Shown: positions 54,342 through 64,000 of the stretch, piece by piece
How positions within the stretch are numbered: position 1 is the stretch's first letter
Layout: each line of letters opens with the position of its first letter
Source of the DNA: Rotaria sordida
Taxonomy: Eukaryota > Rotifera > Eurotatoria > Philodinida > Philodinidae
Assembly (NCBI GenBank): GCA_905250125.1
Contig: CAJNOL010000590.1
Location: 56,423-120,422, forward strand
DNA: 64,000 nucleotides
Reading direction: 5' to 3'
Program-made: the position numbers and the translations under genes
Notes under the pieces: generated by a model
The model's input: only the letters and a program-made list of their open reading frames with translations
What the model was told of the DNA's origin: nothing
Databases searched by the model: none

Positions 54342-55352
54342 TCAAAAAACATTCTCATTTGTTTGTTTATATTCATATTGTTGTGACTTTTCATGTTTGT
54401 TTTCAATTTGTTTTCTTTGAAAATAATTATCAAATTCTTCAAGTAAAATTTTTGGTCGATTCATTATTAATTGTTCAAGTTCATTTAATACTTGTTGTGT
54501 ATATTCAATTGTATACAAATTATCTTTCCATTTTAAATAAAAATTTAAATAAAGTGCAATAAATAATTTACCAGATAAATCAATAGCTGTATGATCTGTT
54601 TGTTTTTCATCAATTAATTTTTCTACATTCATTCGAGCTATTGTTCGTCGAAGATATTTTATAAGTATATTAGCTAAATTAATACCAACACAACAAAATG
54701 GAAATTGTTGTTGTTCATCATGTGAAAATTGATAAATTTGTTTTGCTAATGGTAAATACATTGAATCAACAAAATAAAGAAGAAAAAATATTGAAAAAAG
54801 ACCAGTTGAACGAAAATCTGTTTCAGGATTTGATGTTTGAAAACCAATATCTTCCCAATGTGGACCAAGTGTAGTATAAAAAATTTCTTTTGAATTTGTT
54901 AAACGACGATAAATTGTATATAAAATACGTATATGAATACAATCAGACATATTACATGAATATGTTGTTAAATTAAGTAATTCTTCACATTGTCGATTAA
55001 ATTCTAATGTATTATGTGATGTTATGGCTGAACGAAAAAAATTTATAAAACGTTGAAAGAAATTTTGATCTGATTTTTTCTTTGTTTCATTTAATATTGA
55101 TGAATTATTTTTCATTGTTTCAAATAGATAAATTTTTGCATCATTAAAAAAAATATTATCAAATGGAACAATATTTTTTAAAGTAATCCTTTGTTCTTGA
55201 TCATTAAATATTACAGGTGGTTGAATAATTATTTCTTGTTGGATATTATCTCGATGGAATGGTGGTGGAGGTGATGGACAATTTTCAATAATATCAATAC
55301 ATCGCTCATCGGTATCATTTATTTCAATTCCAATATCATCTAAATCAGCCAT
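54342..55352 (-). CDS. ELMOD3: ELMO-domain protein, ELMOD3-like
   Basis: ELMOD proteins are GTPase-activating proteins for ARF/ARL GTPases, and ELMOD3 acts on ARL2 and is needed in sensory stereocilia. The coding region is a single exon of 336 residues from MADLDDIG; a second ATG 12 codons further upstream is less likely because an acceptor-like ATTTTAG separates them and the chosen ATG has G at +4. The ELMO domain (about residues 130-290) has PHWEDIGFQTSNPETDFRST, with the Arg that supplies the catalytic finger, then GLFSIFFLLYFVDS, LPLAKQIYQFS and FPFCCVGINLANILIKYLR. The N-terminal 100 residues are acidic, with a poly-Pro patch. It leads the cluster on the minus strand. Confidence 0.9.
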   Translation of the reverse strand: MADLDDIGIEINDTDERCIDIIENCPSPPPPFHRDNIQQEIIIQPPVIFNDQEQRITLKNIVPFDNIFFNDAKIYLFETMKNNSSILNETKKKSDQNFFQRFINFFRSAITSHNTLEFNRQCEELLNLTTYSCNMSDCIHIRILYTIYRRLTNSKEIFYTTLGPHWEDIGFQTSNPETDFRSTGLFSIFFLLYFVDSMYLPLAKQIYQFSHDEQQQFPFCCVGINLANILIKYLRRTIARMNVEKLIDEKQTDHTAIDLSGKLFIALYLNFYLKWKDNLYTIEYTQQVLNELEQLIMNRPKILLEEFDNYFQRKQIENKHEKSQQYEYKQTNENVF

Positions 55353-58274
55353 GGAATTTTTTTTTATATCTAAAATAAATATATTCAAGTTAATAGAATA
55401 TATTATGTTTTTAGTTTTTGAAGATTCTATGTACTAGCCGAGGTGTAAAAAAGTCTTTGCACCATATATGTTTAGTCAGTATTTGTCTAATGAGAGAATC
55501 AAAAGTTATCACCTAGAATCAGGGTTTTCATTGCTCTCCGTCAAATATTAACTTGCAATGAACTAATTTTAAGCAAGAAAAATATTCTGAATATATGGTT
55601 TGAAAGAGTAATAGCCTAACTATACAGAAACCAGCAGTAGCTTAGCCCCCATCAATAGTTGAGATCCACATAAATAGGAGCTGAAGCCCCTCTAGAGATA
55701 TTGTTAGGATACTGAGCCCATACTACAACCTTTTTTCTGATTATATCATTAAGCATGAGCATGAAATTTTGATTCTACCTGATTACTGTTGATTCTCTTC
55801 CGTAACTTATACATGGACGAAAATCGACGCAATATGTTGTGCAACGGCTTCTTTACACAGCGATTAGAAGAATTATTCATCTAAAATGAAGAATGATTGA
55901 CTAGCTAATCGAGTTCAATAATAAAATGACTAATTTATTTTCCAATAAACACAAATCTATTACTTTTTACCATTCGAAGAAAATAAATCTTTAACAAAAC
56001 CGATTAGATTAGTTTTAATGTTGTTGAAATAATTCGTTTACTGTACACTTTATCATCTAAGAATATAAATATTAGATGATTTAGAGCTAAATCAAAGAAA
56101 ATGGGTTTTGAATAATGTTGACAACAGAACCATGTTAAGACGATTTTTATTTTTTAATGATGAATCTTCGAAATAAATATCACGACGATTGATGAATGGC
56201 TAAAAAAAAACCAAGTATCAAAGAAATTTGTATTACGTTTTACGATGAAATCATTTCTTTTCTTCCGAATTCTATTTATTCATCAAGTAAAAAAACATTA
56301 ACGAATGATTATTTTGGTGAAATGTCGTTAGCTGATGTTTAAATTTGATATTTAACTTCATCAAGTTTTAATTGAATAAAAGAAAATTCATTTAAAAGTG
56401 CCTAAAATATTTTTATATTAATTCTTTTCAGTTTACATTTCATAATTAATGTCACGTGATTTTGTTTCTTATGCATTGTTTGTTATTTACTTTTGTATGT
56501 TCCATATACATTTTCGTTTTATTAATTAATTCAACTGATTGTTTAAAACGTTTTTGTTGAATAAATAAAATAACAATTAATCAAAAAAACTCAAATTACT
56601 TTATTCAATAATTATAAATAAGTGTGACGTGATGAGATAGACTAATCCATCCTGCTTTAGAACTTTGTGATAGAAGTTTCTTCAATTTGGAAGAACTTTG
56701 ATTATATCTTACGACAAATCCTCTTCGCGTCCTCGCTAGAGCTTATCGAATCCCGGTTCAAAAATTTCTGGACTCAATGGACTTTAGCTCTGATTATCTT
56801 TAATAAAAAAAGAAACTCATCAAATCTGTAAGTTTTATAAACAGTTAATTGAAAAGCAATATTCGATTGACTTATTTTATCATATCTACAAAACTGGTAT
56901 TGCACGTATATTATAATTTACTTGCAGTAATAAGTCGTATATATGTATATAATATTAGCTGATTCCGTAATTTGTTTTTTAAACTGATGTTGTTTCAATT
57001 TTTTGTTATTTCAGGAAGAATAAACGATTATTTGCATTTGATTTTGTTGCTAGGTGATTTTTTGACATTGATGATATTTGTTGTTGATATGTGTCATTGA
57101 GAAGTGTCTAGAAGACTACATTGATAATATATATTTTCAATCAAATAAAAAATAGATAAACTAATATCAAGAATACGTGTCATTTCTGAGTCATCATTTA
57201 CTGTTTTTGCTCTTAGATTTTTTTTTTATTACTCTCTTGCAATATTTTTATCATGACTTTTACATCAACAAAATCGAATATGCGTTACTAAATCATCGAT
57301 TTATTGATCTAACTATTTGTAGAATATCATTAATGATTCTAATCATTGCAACAAACATGTTTTTATTACGCATGATATTCATCTATGAACTTACTGCGCA
57401 TATATATAAAAATTTTATTGCTTGAGTCTATGATTGTATTTCAAATGTTAAATGATCATTGATAACAGTTGTGCATGTCTGCAGAAATGAGAATTCGATA
57501 AGCAAACATTTGGTGTATTGAAGTTTAACTTGAACTTCAATTTTCATACGAGCATTGCATGCCTGCCATTGATTATATCATAATTCAAGTTGTTCAGCAT
57601 ATTCGACTATTTTACGAGAACGAATTTGAACGATGAATTTTTTTTTTCGAGATTCTGTCTTTGCTTTTTCTATAATTAAATATATGAAAAGTTCCTTATT
57701 TACAGTTTATTCATATATGTACTTTTCAGTTGCATAGCATAAGCCAATGCACGTTCACTGCAAATAAATGGCAAGAGAAGATCTGTAGAAAACCAAATAT
57801 CAAATGAGTCTTGTAAGAAAAAAAAAGAGTAGGGATATTCAACATGAATCTTGTACCACGACCTCATTGGTAATGCTCGGTTTTTAAATTGTTTTCTTTT
57901 CCGATTGCCATATATTAATTCGACTAATTTGCGAAGACAATGAGAATCGAATAATCTTAAAATGTATATTTTGTTATGAACAAAACATATGAAAAATTCA
58001 AAAGCAATTTACCAATATTGTTGTTAGTCATCATGAAAAAGATCATGTTATTTTTGATAAAATGGAATTATACGAAGAACTGAATGTATACGGATCGTAT
58101 AAGAAGTATTAAAATCTAAATAAAATCGAATATCATCGAGTTTTGATAGCAATACAGCTTTAACTGATTGACTAATGGGAGTAGAGGATGTGTCATTGAC
58201 AAAATCCGATGATATTTACTGAGGCGTGACTTTCTAAACTAAAATTTCTGCCGATATAAAAACTGAAATCGGTT

Positions 58275-58372
58275 CTTCTGTACTTTAATCACATGTGCAC
58301 ACTGATTGGTGTGATTTACATGCACAACACAACGTTGCGGGTGAGGGCGCTGTGATTAAAGTGAAGAAGTAC
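58275..58372. repeat. Small inverted repeat (MITE-like hairpin)
   Basis: ACTTTAATCACA at 58282-58293 is repeated inverted at 58351-58362, with flanking TTCTTC/GAAGAA extending the match. The loop contains GGTGTGATTTACATGCAC and GC-rich sequence. The total is about 100 bases. Confidence 0.5.
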
Positions 58373-59665
58373 TCTGAAATCATTCATTTTTTTTGTCACA
58401 ACAACAAAATGAGTTGGATACATGCATATTTTGCTATTTGCTAAAAATCATAGTCATTTTCTAGCCAATCCTATCGATGTTCTTTTCTGATGGCGCTACT
58501 CTCGCTATTAATATGAATTAAAATCTGTTCTTTTTATTAATGCGTATTATTTAAATTAGATTTAGTTTTTTAAACTTTTTTTGAAAATAATAGATAATTG
58601 TCTTAGCAAGATTACTGCTAATTTTCTTCCTATTTGAAGTCTCGAATTATGTTGTCTTTTGTATATTCCCTTTTACATCCATCAATACTCAATTATACAT
58701 GATAAACTATGATTTTACATTGAAAGTTTACCTCGTACAATAACTTCAACAAAATTAGATGAAGATCCAAGAAAATGTGTATTTCAATGAATAGATGCAA
58801 GTATTTGTTTGGAATTCTAGGCATATTAATGAACTTGATCATTTCATTTCATTTTGAGATCAACAACTGGATGTGTCGAATTATAAATAGAATCTGGGTC
58901 GAAGATCGTAGTTTTTCTGAATTTCTGTTAAAATCGTTTTTTTTCTACAGATAATTGTATACTTTGAAGACTATCGTTGAAAATTTGAACTTGATTTCTT
59001 CACATTCAATTCAAATTTAACTGGTAAAAGTATTTCTACGATTTGACGTCATTGATAAGTAAAAATGTAAGTTTACATTAAAATCAAATAAAATATGTGA
59101 CACTTTATAACATATTCAATTGTAATATGAGACATTGATGCACATGTATGTATTTAGACACTCGAAATAAAAAACTGAGTGAATAATAAATAAGAAGATG
59201 ATCACGCAATTTAGATGTTATTCTATTTATTGTTGACAACAGGCTTGCATAAGGTCGATGTAAAGATGAATATCTCCGAAATGGTAATAGCTAGCAATCC
59301 ACAATTTTTTATCAATCGAACGAGATAGATTTGGGACGTGTTGAGATAGTATATTATACAAGATAAGATCATTGCTAAACCAATCATTTCTGAAAAATAC
59401 CTAACAATACTACTATATTGTTGAAATGATTATTTTCTTGCTTCCTAATACTGACCATATCAAACAAAACTTCTGTTTCATATATATATAGATCAATAAT
59501 TATGTTAATTCGAGAGTAAGTTTTGATCGATTAATTGTGTAGAGCTTGTTCAAAATTGATATGGTTAAGAAAGAGTAAGAGTGAATGTATGAGAGCTTTT
59601 TTCTTCATCTTCATCTACAAACTCAGAAGGTTGAATTACTTTATAATGCTTTTGCGTAATTTATT

Positions 59666-59687
59666 AAATGCATGCATGCATGCATTT
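59666..59687. repeat. Perfect 22-bp palindrome of TGCA units
   Basis: AAATGCATGC followed by ATGCATGCATTT equals its own reverse complement. Confidence 0.7.
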
Positions 59688-60056
59688 GTAAAATAGATAT
59701 ACAATACTCTCTTTCTCTTTTTCTAATGTTCTTTTAGATGATTTCTGATATTTTGAATGCATAAAAGAGGAAGGCATTAGTTAAAATAAAGACAGCCACG
59801 AAACGATAATATCAGTTTGTCGCTACATCTACTTACTATCAAGCCAATATCTTTGTGAACGATATACGTTCTTTGCATATTGATATTCATTGTTCTTGAT
59901 CATCACAAACATTATTCCGAACGAGTCACTAAGCATCATATTATATGATAACGTTTTCGTAGAAAAATTAAAATCAATATATAGTTATTTTAACATAATT
60001 TTTAAAAAAATTAAAGAAAACTTTTTTACTTTTGTAACTATAGAATTTAACAGGAC

Positions 60057-60225
60057 ATCGAGTTTGTAAGTTGTATTCCATACAAATTAAACTAAGTCTA
60101 GGAAGATATAGAGTTCACGAGTAGTATTACATACAAATTGAACGAAGATCAGGAAGATGCAGAGTGCGCGAGTTATATTCAATAGAAATTAAACTAAGCT
60201 TGGGAAGATGTAGAATTTACTAATA
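60057..60225 (+). repeat. Minisatellite, about 51-bp unit, about 3 copies
   Basis: Units share ATACAAATTRAAC or ATAGAAATTAAAC, then GGAAGAT and TAGAGT-like words at a spacing of 51 bases. Copies are diverged, roughly 75% alike by eye. Confidence 0.7.
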
Positions 60226-61289
60226 TATTCCACTGCCATTGAGTTGATCATAACCAGTCCGACCAAAAAGAAAAGACGTTCTTTATAATCAGGCATCGAT
60301 TCTCATTGATACCTAACTGCTTCCCTTCGAATACAGTATGGTTAGAGATAATATGCAAACAATACAGATGACGTTATTATGTTGAACCGAGTTCTATTGC
60401 ATCCAAAAAGCTAACGAAAGACTTTAATTTATGTCTTCTCATAATGTAATACCAACGGTATTAATTCGGAAATTAATACTTAATAAATATGTTAGTCTGT
60501 CTGTTTTTAGAAATAGTTCATTCTCAAAAGAGATACAATTTTCCCATATGAATAGCTTTAAGTAAGAACGAAGAGAACGATTTTCAGTAGTTGCTTAGTT
60601 CTAGTTTTCGCATATTGTGTTTAATGGCTATTCAATCTCGCAGAACTACTTCTACATCTTCATAGCTATTTAGATACTTATCACCTATTCCATTCACACT
60701 ACTGATTTTTTTCGAGCATAGGGTAGTGAAGACGTTTATGGGTTGCAACAAATCTACTAGATAAGTCTTTCTCTTATCCAAGATAACGGTCATTAGTCGT
60801 TATACTTTGCTTGTATGACAGCTTCCTGAACTTCTGACCTTCTTTTTTTTGTTCCCTCATATGTGACTATTTCTAGATTAGTTGAATTTAATGAAGAGAA
60901 GACAGTTTTGATTGTGCAAGACGACATTATGCTAAAAAGACATCGATACTCAATCCTACAGTTCACCACACACAGTAGGATTTTAAGATATTAATGTAAA
61001 AATAATGCAACTAGTTATAAAGCCAGGTTAGCAATTTATTTCACGTTATTGATCGTGTTTGTCGTGAAATATTTTTATGATTTATTTACAAAGCTGTGGA
61101 TAAAAAGGCACTGAAGACGAAGCAGAATCTGGTGTTGGGCTACTTCCAAAGAGTATGAATCGGTGAGAAATGAACATAATAAGTTTTTTTAATTAAAAAA
61201 CTAAGTGCATTCTGTTTTCTTAATCAAAATGAAAACTTGAATTCATTTTTATATGAAAGAAAATAATTTCTTCATTTCACGCCTAACTA

Positions 61290-61345
61290 CAAATCAATTT
61301 TGCCTAAGTTTAATTTTGCCTAAAGTTCAATTTTGCCTAGGACAT
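61290..61345 (+). repeat. Short tandem repeat AATTTTGCCTA(AG), three copies
   Basis: AATTTTGCCTA occurs three times about 17-18 bases apart, with a fourth TTTGCCTAG near 61378. Confidence 0.6.
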
Positions 61346-61837
61346 ATACAAAACATTTTTCATTGTGCAGGTATTACTTTGCCTAGATGAGACAATAGCT
61401 AATCTACGTTACTATTTTCTCCTAATTGGAATAAAATGAAAAATATCGAAATTCGTTAACTTTAATCAATTTTCTACATAATCTCGAGAGTGTGAATATG
61501 AGATGTGAGTGGATCGCTATTTTGAGGATGAGAGAGTGAGTCGTTGATGCGGGTATCTTCTCTTCATCCACAGCCATTCCTTGAATTTATTCGATTGAAT
61601 ATCTATTTCTAATCTTCAATCAATTCACAAAATCTTTGATTCATTTAGAACAAGTGTGACAGAACACTAAATCGCGTCGATTTCTTCGAGTCGATTAGAA
61701 TCCAATAGATTTTCTTCATTTTCGATAGTATCAAAAGTGAACAGTAGAAAAGTCATTAATATAAAGTTTGAAGACAAGTCGTTTACAAAATTGACAAGAC
61801 GAATTTAAAAATGAATATTCTAAGAAAAATGAGTCAA

Positions 61838-63424
61838 CTACAAAGCTACATCGTAAACAATTGTCTGTATTGATTCTGGCAATAGAGCTAAGGTTAGATA
61901 ACCTTGATTAGAATCGAGAATTTGTACACTTTGTGTCGTTATTCGATCATGATTTAAAGCTACAATCACCATTTGCTTCATTGGTGTTAAGAAGCTAACA
62001 ATTTTCAATGGTTCAATTCGAGCGTGTTGTTTTTCTTGTTTTAATACCTTCATACCTAAACGTATAGAATTACGAGGAATAAATTTAGAAAAATGTCCCA
62101 TTGCATAATACATCGGATTTTTATAGAAAACTGTTCCACTGCTTGTATTAGCAATGATTGGTGAATCTACAAAATTTCGAATATGATTGGGTCCACCTTG
62201 TAAATCCAAGACAATATTCCAATCTGTCCAACCGGAAGCTCCAACAAGTAAATCTCCAATAATCGATAGAGCATAATGTATTCCACGTTTCCACATGCCT
62301 AATCTTGGTCCTTTATTGATTTTCATATATCCTTCACAAGCTTCTGTAGGAAGATAGAAAAATTCTGGATATTCTAATTTAGTAAGAAATAATTCATAAA
62401 AATCAGGAAAAGTCATGTCTTCTGTAGCATACCAATGAACAGCAATACCATCAATATATTGATCAATTGTTCGATTACGTTGTATCATTCGATCAATTTT
62501 CAAGAAAAGTAATACCATATCATCATCATAAGTCATGATTTTTACTGATGGATGTTTACTCCGTAATTCTGGTCCTAAATCAATACGAATAAAATCTGCT
62601 AATTGCTCCGTTGTATAAAATAATCCGTCGAAATCTTTCACTTGACTGTACTCATTCTGTGTGGTAATACCCCAAATAGAAATTCCTTCAGCTTCATAGG
62701 CTTCAATAAATTTACTAAAATAGCGTGCCCAAGTTTTATGATATTTATCACCAGGAACACCATTTAAAGTGCCTACAGGATTACTTTGATTTTTTAACCA
62801 GTCGGGTCCATTCCAAGGCGAACCAAAAAAATAAATGGTCTCATTACTCATTGTAATTGCCGATTGAATAAATGGAATTTTGATTGACAAATCCATTTCA
62901 ATAGAAAAATATTGTAATTCAAAATCATTTGCAACGGAATCGTACGTATATGTATACGTACTAAAATCACAACCGGCCATGGGAATACGTCCGATATTGT
63001 AGTTGATACCTTGTTCACCAAAATATTGAGCTAATAATATCTTTTGTAGATTAACAGATAAACCATGAGCTACAATACTGGATGCATCTGTAAACGCTCC
63101 ACCAAAACCAATAATTGTTTGATATTTCGTTTTATCATTTATTTGTATAACGGTAGATATATTTGGATCTATCTCTTTACGAAATGATAAATTTGTTAAT
63201 CTAGTTAATCGATGAGTTCCAGCATTTTCAGAGGTACTTTCATACAGTGCTGCTTGGCCAAACGGTAAAGTACCCAATGGTGTTATGGTATCACAATAAT
63301 CATCGGTACATTGACAAGCATGACCATGAGGAAATTTTGCAATATCGCAAGGTAATTGAGTATTTAAATGATCAATCCAGACGAACACAAATATAAAGAT
63401 ATAAATTGTTGAGTAAGGTAACAT
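61838..63424 (-). CDS. GBA1: Lysosomal glucosylceramidase (GH30), intronless
   Basis: The enzyme hydrolyses glucosylceramide to glucose and ceramide in the lysosome. A single exon encodes 528 residues, the full family length. Residues 1-22 form a signal peptide. The start of the mature protein has the conserved cysteines (LPCDIAKF, CQCTDDYCDT). Further matches are IIGFGGAFTDAS, NYNIGRIPMAGCDFS, SPWNGPDWLK, KTWARYFSKFIEAY, GIAVHWYATED, GWTDWNIVLDLQGGPN, RNFVDSPII and GHFSKFIPRNS. The nucleophile is E361 in LPTEACEGY. The acid/base is E258 in TTQNEYSQ, where the usual Pro after NE is Tyr. Every clearly metazoan neighbour except the bZIP and ELMOD3 genes has introns, so an intronless GBA stands out. 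Several N-glycosylation sites are visible (NLS, NIS, NET, NQS, NRT). Confidence 0.95.
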   Translation of the reverse strand: MLPYSTIYIFIFVFVWIDHLNTQLPCDIAKFPHGHACQCTDDYCDTITPLGTLPFGQAALYESTSENAGTHRLTRLTNLSFRKEIDPNISTVIQINDKTKYQTIIGFGGAFTDASSIVAHGLSVNLQKILLAQYFGEQGINYNIGRIPMAGCDFSTYTYTYDSVANDFELQYFSIEMDLSIKIPFIQSAITMSNETIYFFGSPWNGPDWLKNQSNPVGTLNGVPGDKYHKTWARYFSKFIEAYEAEGISIWGITTQNEYSQVKDFDGLFYTTEQLADFIRIDLGPELRSKHPSVKIMTYDDDMVLLFLKIDRMIQRNRTIDQYIDGIAVHWYATEDMTFPDFYELFLTKLEYPEFFYLPTEACEGYMKINKGPRLGMWKRGIHYALSIIGDLLVGASGWTDWNIVLDLQGGPNHIRNFVDSPIIANTSSGTVFYKNPMYYAMGHFSKFIPRNSIRLGMKVLKQEKQHARIEPLKIVSFLTPMKQMVIVALNHDRITTQSVQILDSNQGYLTLALLPESIQTIVYDVAL

Positions 63425-64000
63425 AGTCGTATTCTATTAAGTAACGAAGTTATGTTTCTTAATTTTCTTCACAGTATTATATTTATTCAGTATCAAGATA
63501 GATCTGAAACATTTCATCTTCTCATAAAACCTGCCATTACTTTTTTTAAAATAAACTCTTCAAGAACCAGAAGATAAAATTCGACCAATTTTACTTGTCT
63601 CTGCTCTAAAAAAGAAAGTTATTTTCAGCCATAGTGCTTAAAAACATAGCGTCATCCAGCAAAATATATTCAAACACTCAGGTCGTCTTTGAAGGTTTTT
63701 ATTCATTTCAAAAGAAGTGTCGTCCATTGAGGATTTTCTCATAAGCGGGTAACTTTATATGAATCGCTGCAAACAGACTTGTTGAGATGTTCTGATCAGA
63801 CAACGTGGTACTTTCGAGTAGGTATTGAAAATCAAAAAAGCTCTCCATCACGAGTAACATTTTTTTATTTCATTGCTTTTCTCTACATATCACGAATGAT
63901 TTTCTTTTCGTGATTTTATTCCTATTACCGGGGACACTACAGGTTTTTTTCGCCAGCCTTTTTGACAAATATTCAACAACTGAGTCTAGTGTTGTTTTTC
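63425..64000. other. Upstream of the GBA gene, window edge
   Basis: No gene recognised. On the minus strand an ACTTAATAG lies about ten bases before the GBA ATG and could be a splice acceptor for a 5' UTR intron or leader. Confidence 0.35.

Larger units (their letters stand above)
55353..61837. other. 6.5-kb gene-poor stretch
   Basis: I recognise no gene. An 82-codon hydrophobic frame at 57177-57425 (+) has no known domain and no supporting signals. Small structures in this stretch are listed separately: a hairpin at 58282-58362, a palindrome at 59666-59687, a 51-bp tandem repeat at 60057-60225 and a short repeat at 61290-61345. Confidence 0.4.

Noticed and set aside
57177..57425. Hydrophobic 82-codon frame
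   Set aside because: AT-rich DNA encodes Leu/Ile/Phe-rich frames by chance; no partner exons, TATA or poly(A) signal noticed.
61838..63424. GBA gene as horizontally acquired from bacteria
   Set aside because: The motifs, signal peptide and N-terminal cysteines match the animal lysosomal enzyme; lack of introns alone is not evidence of transfer.

Overview
The window is animal nuclear DNA, AT-rich, with many short GT-AG introns (about 50-70 nt) and a few longer introns that carry repeats. The gene set is metazoan: a Cys-loop receptor, Lgl, IGF2BP/Imp, a G-gamma subunit, BAG3-like, ZC3H11A-like, YME1L, ATG13, COX5B, TMEM232, AIG1, ELMOD3 and GBA1. Many start codons lie just after splice-acceptor-like sequences. 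My best guess is a bdelloid rotifer (Rotaria/Adineta type), in which spliced-leader trans-splicing is known, but no marker here proves the taxon.

Layout. 1-4438 (+): 3' half of a lethal(2) giant larvae gene. 6141-7206: a decayed Mutator-like element with a 9-bp target duplication. 8075-8596 (+): an intronless PAR-type bZIP factor, followed by a 100-N gap. 12106-13401 (+): a GNG13-like G-gamma gene with two alternative coding first exons. 13402-20985: AT-rich, gene-poor. 20986-25101 (-): Imp with four KH domains, divergent from 25744-28608 (+), a ZC3H11A-like zinc-finger gene with a 10-nt microexon. 28798-35016 (+): YME1L i-AAA protease, whose introns hold a dead Tc1 element, a short TIR element and a dispersed repeat. 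36638-38745 (+): BAG-domain co-chaperone with three alternative 5' coding exon sets. 39831-44327 (+): non-alpha nicotinic-type channel subunit with two large foldback repeats in one intron. 46349-55352 (-): a tight head-to-tail cluster, ELMOD3 > AIG1 > TMEM232 > COX5B > ATG13. 55353-61837: gene-poor. 61838-63424 (-): an intronless GBA1-like glucosylceramidase.

How the genes relate. Most neighbours look functionally independent housekeeping or signalling genes. The minus-strand cluster has gaps of only 135-321 nt, and some junctions pair an AATAAA with an acceptor next to the downstream ATG. That layout fits trans-spliced, possibly co-transcribed genes.

Most unusual structure. Three related repeats lie in introns, all sense to the host gene. 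A second repeat family forms long hairpins in the receptor intron. Two genes use arrays of phase-matched alternative first exons. All exon models were built by hand from splice signals and checked for reading frame; none is tested by transcripts.
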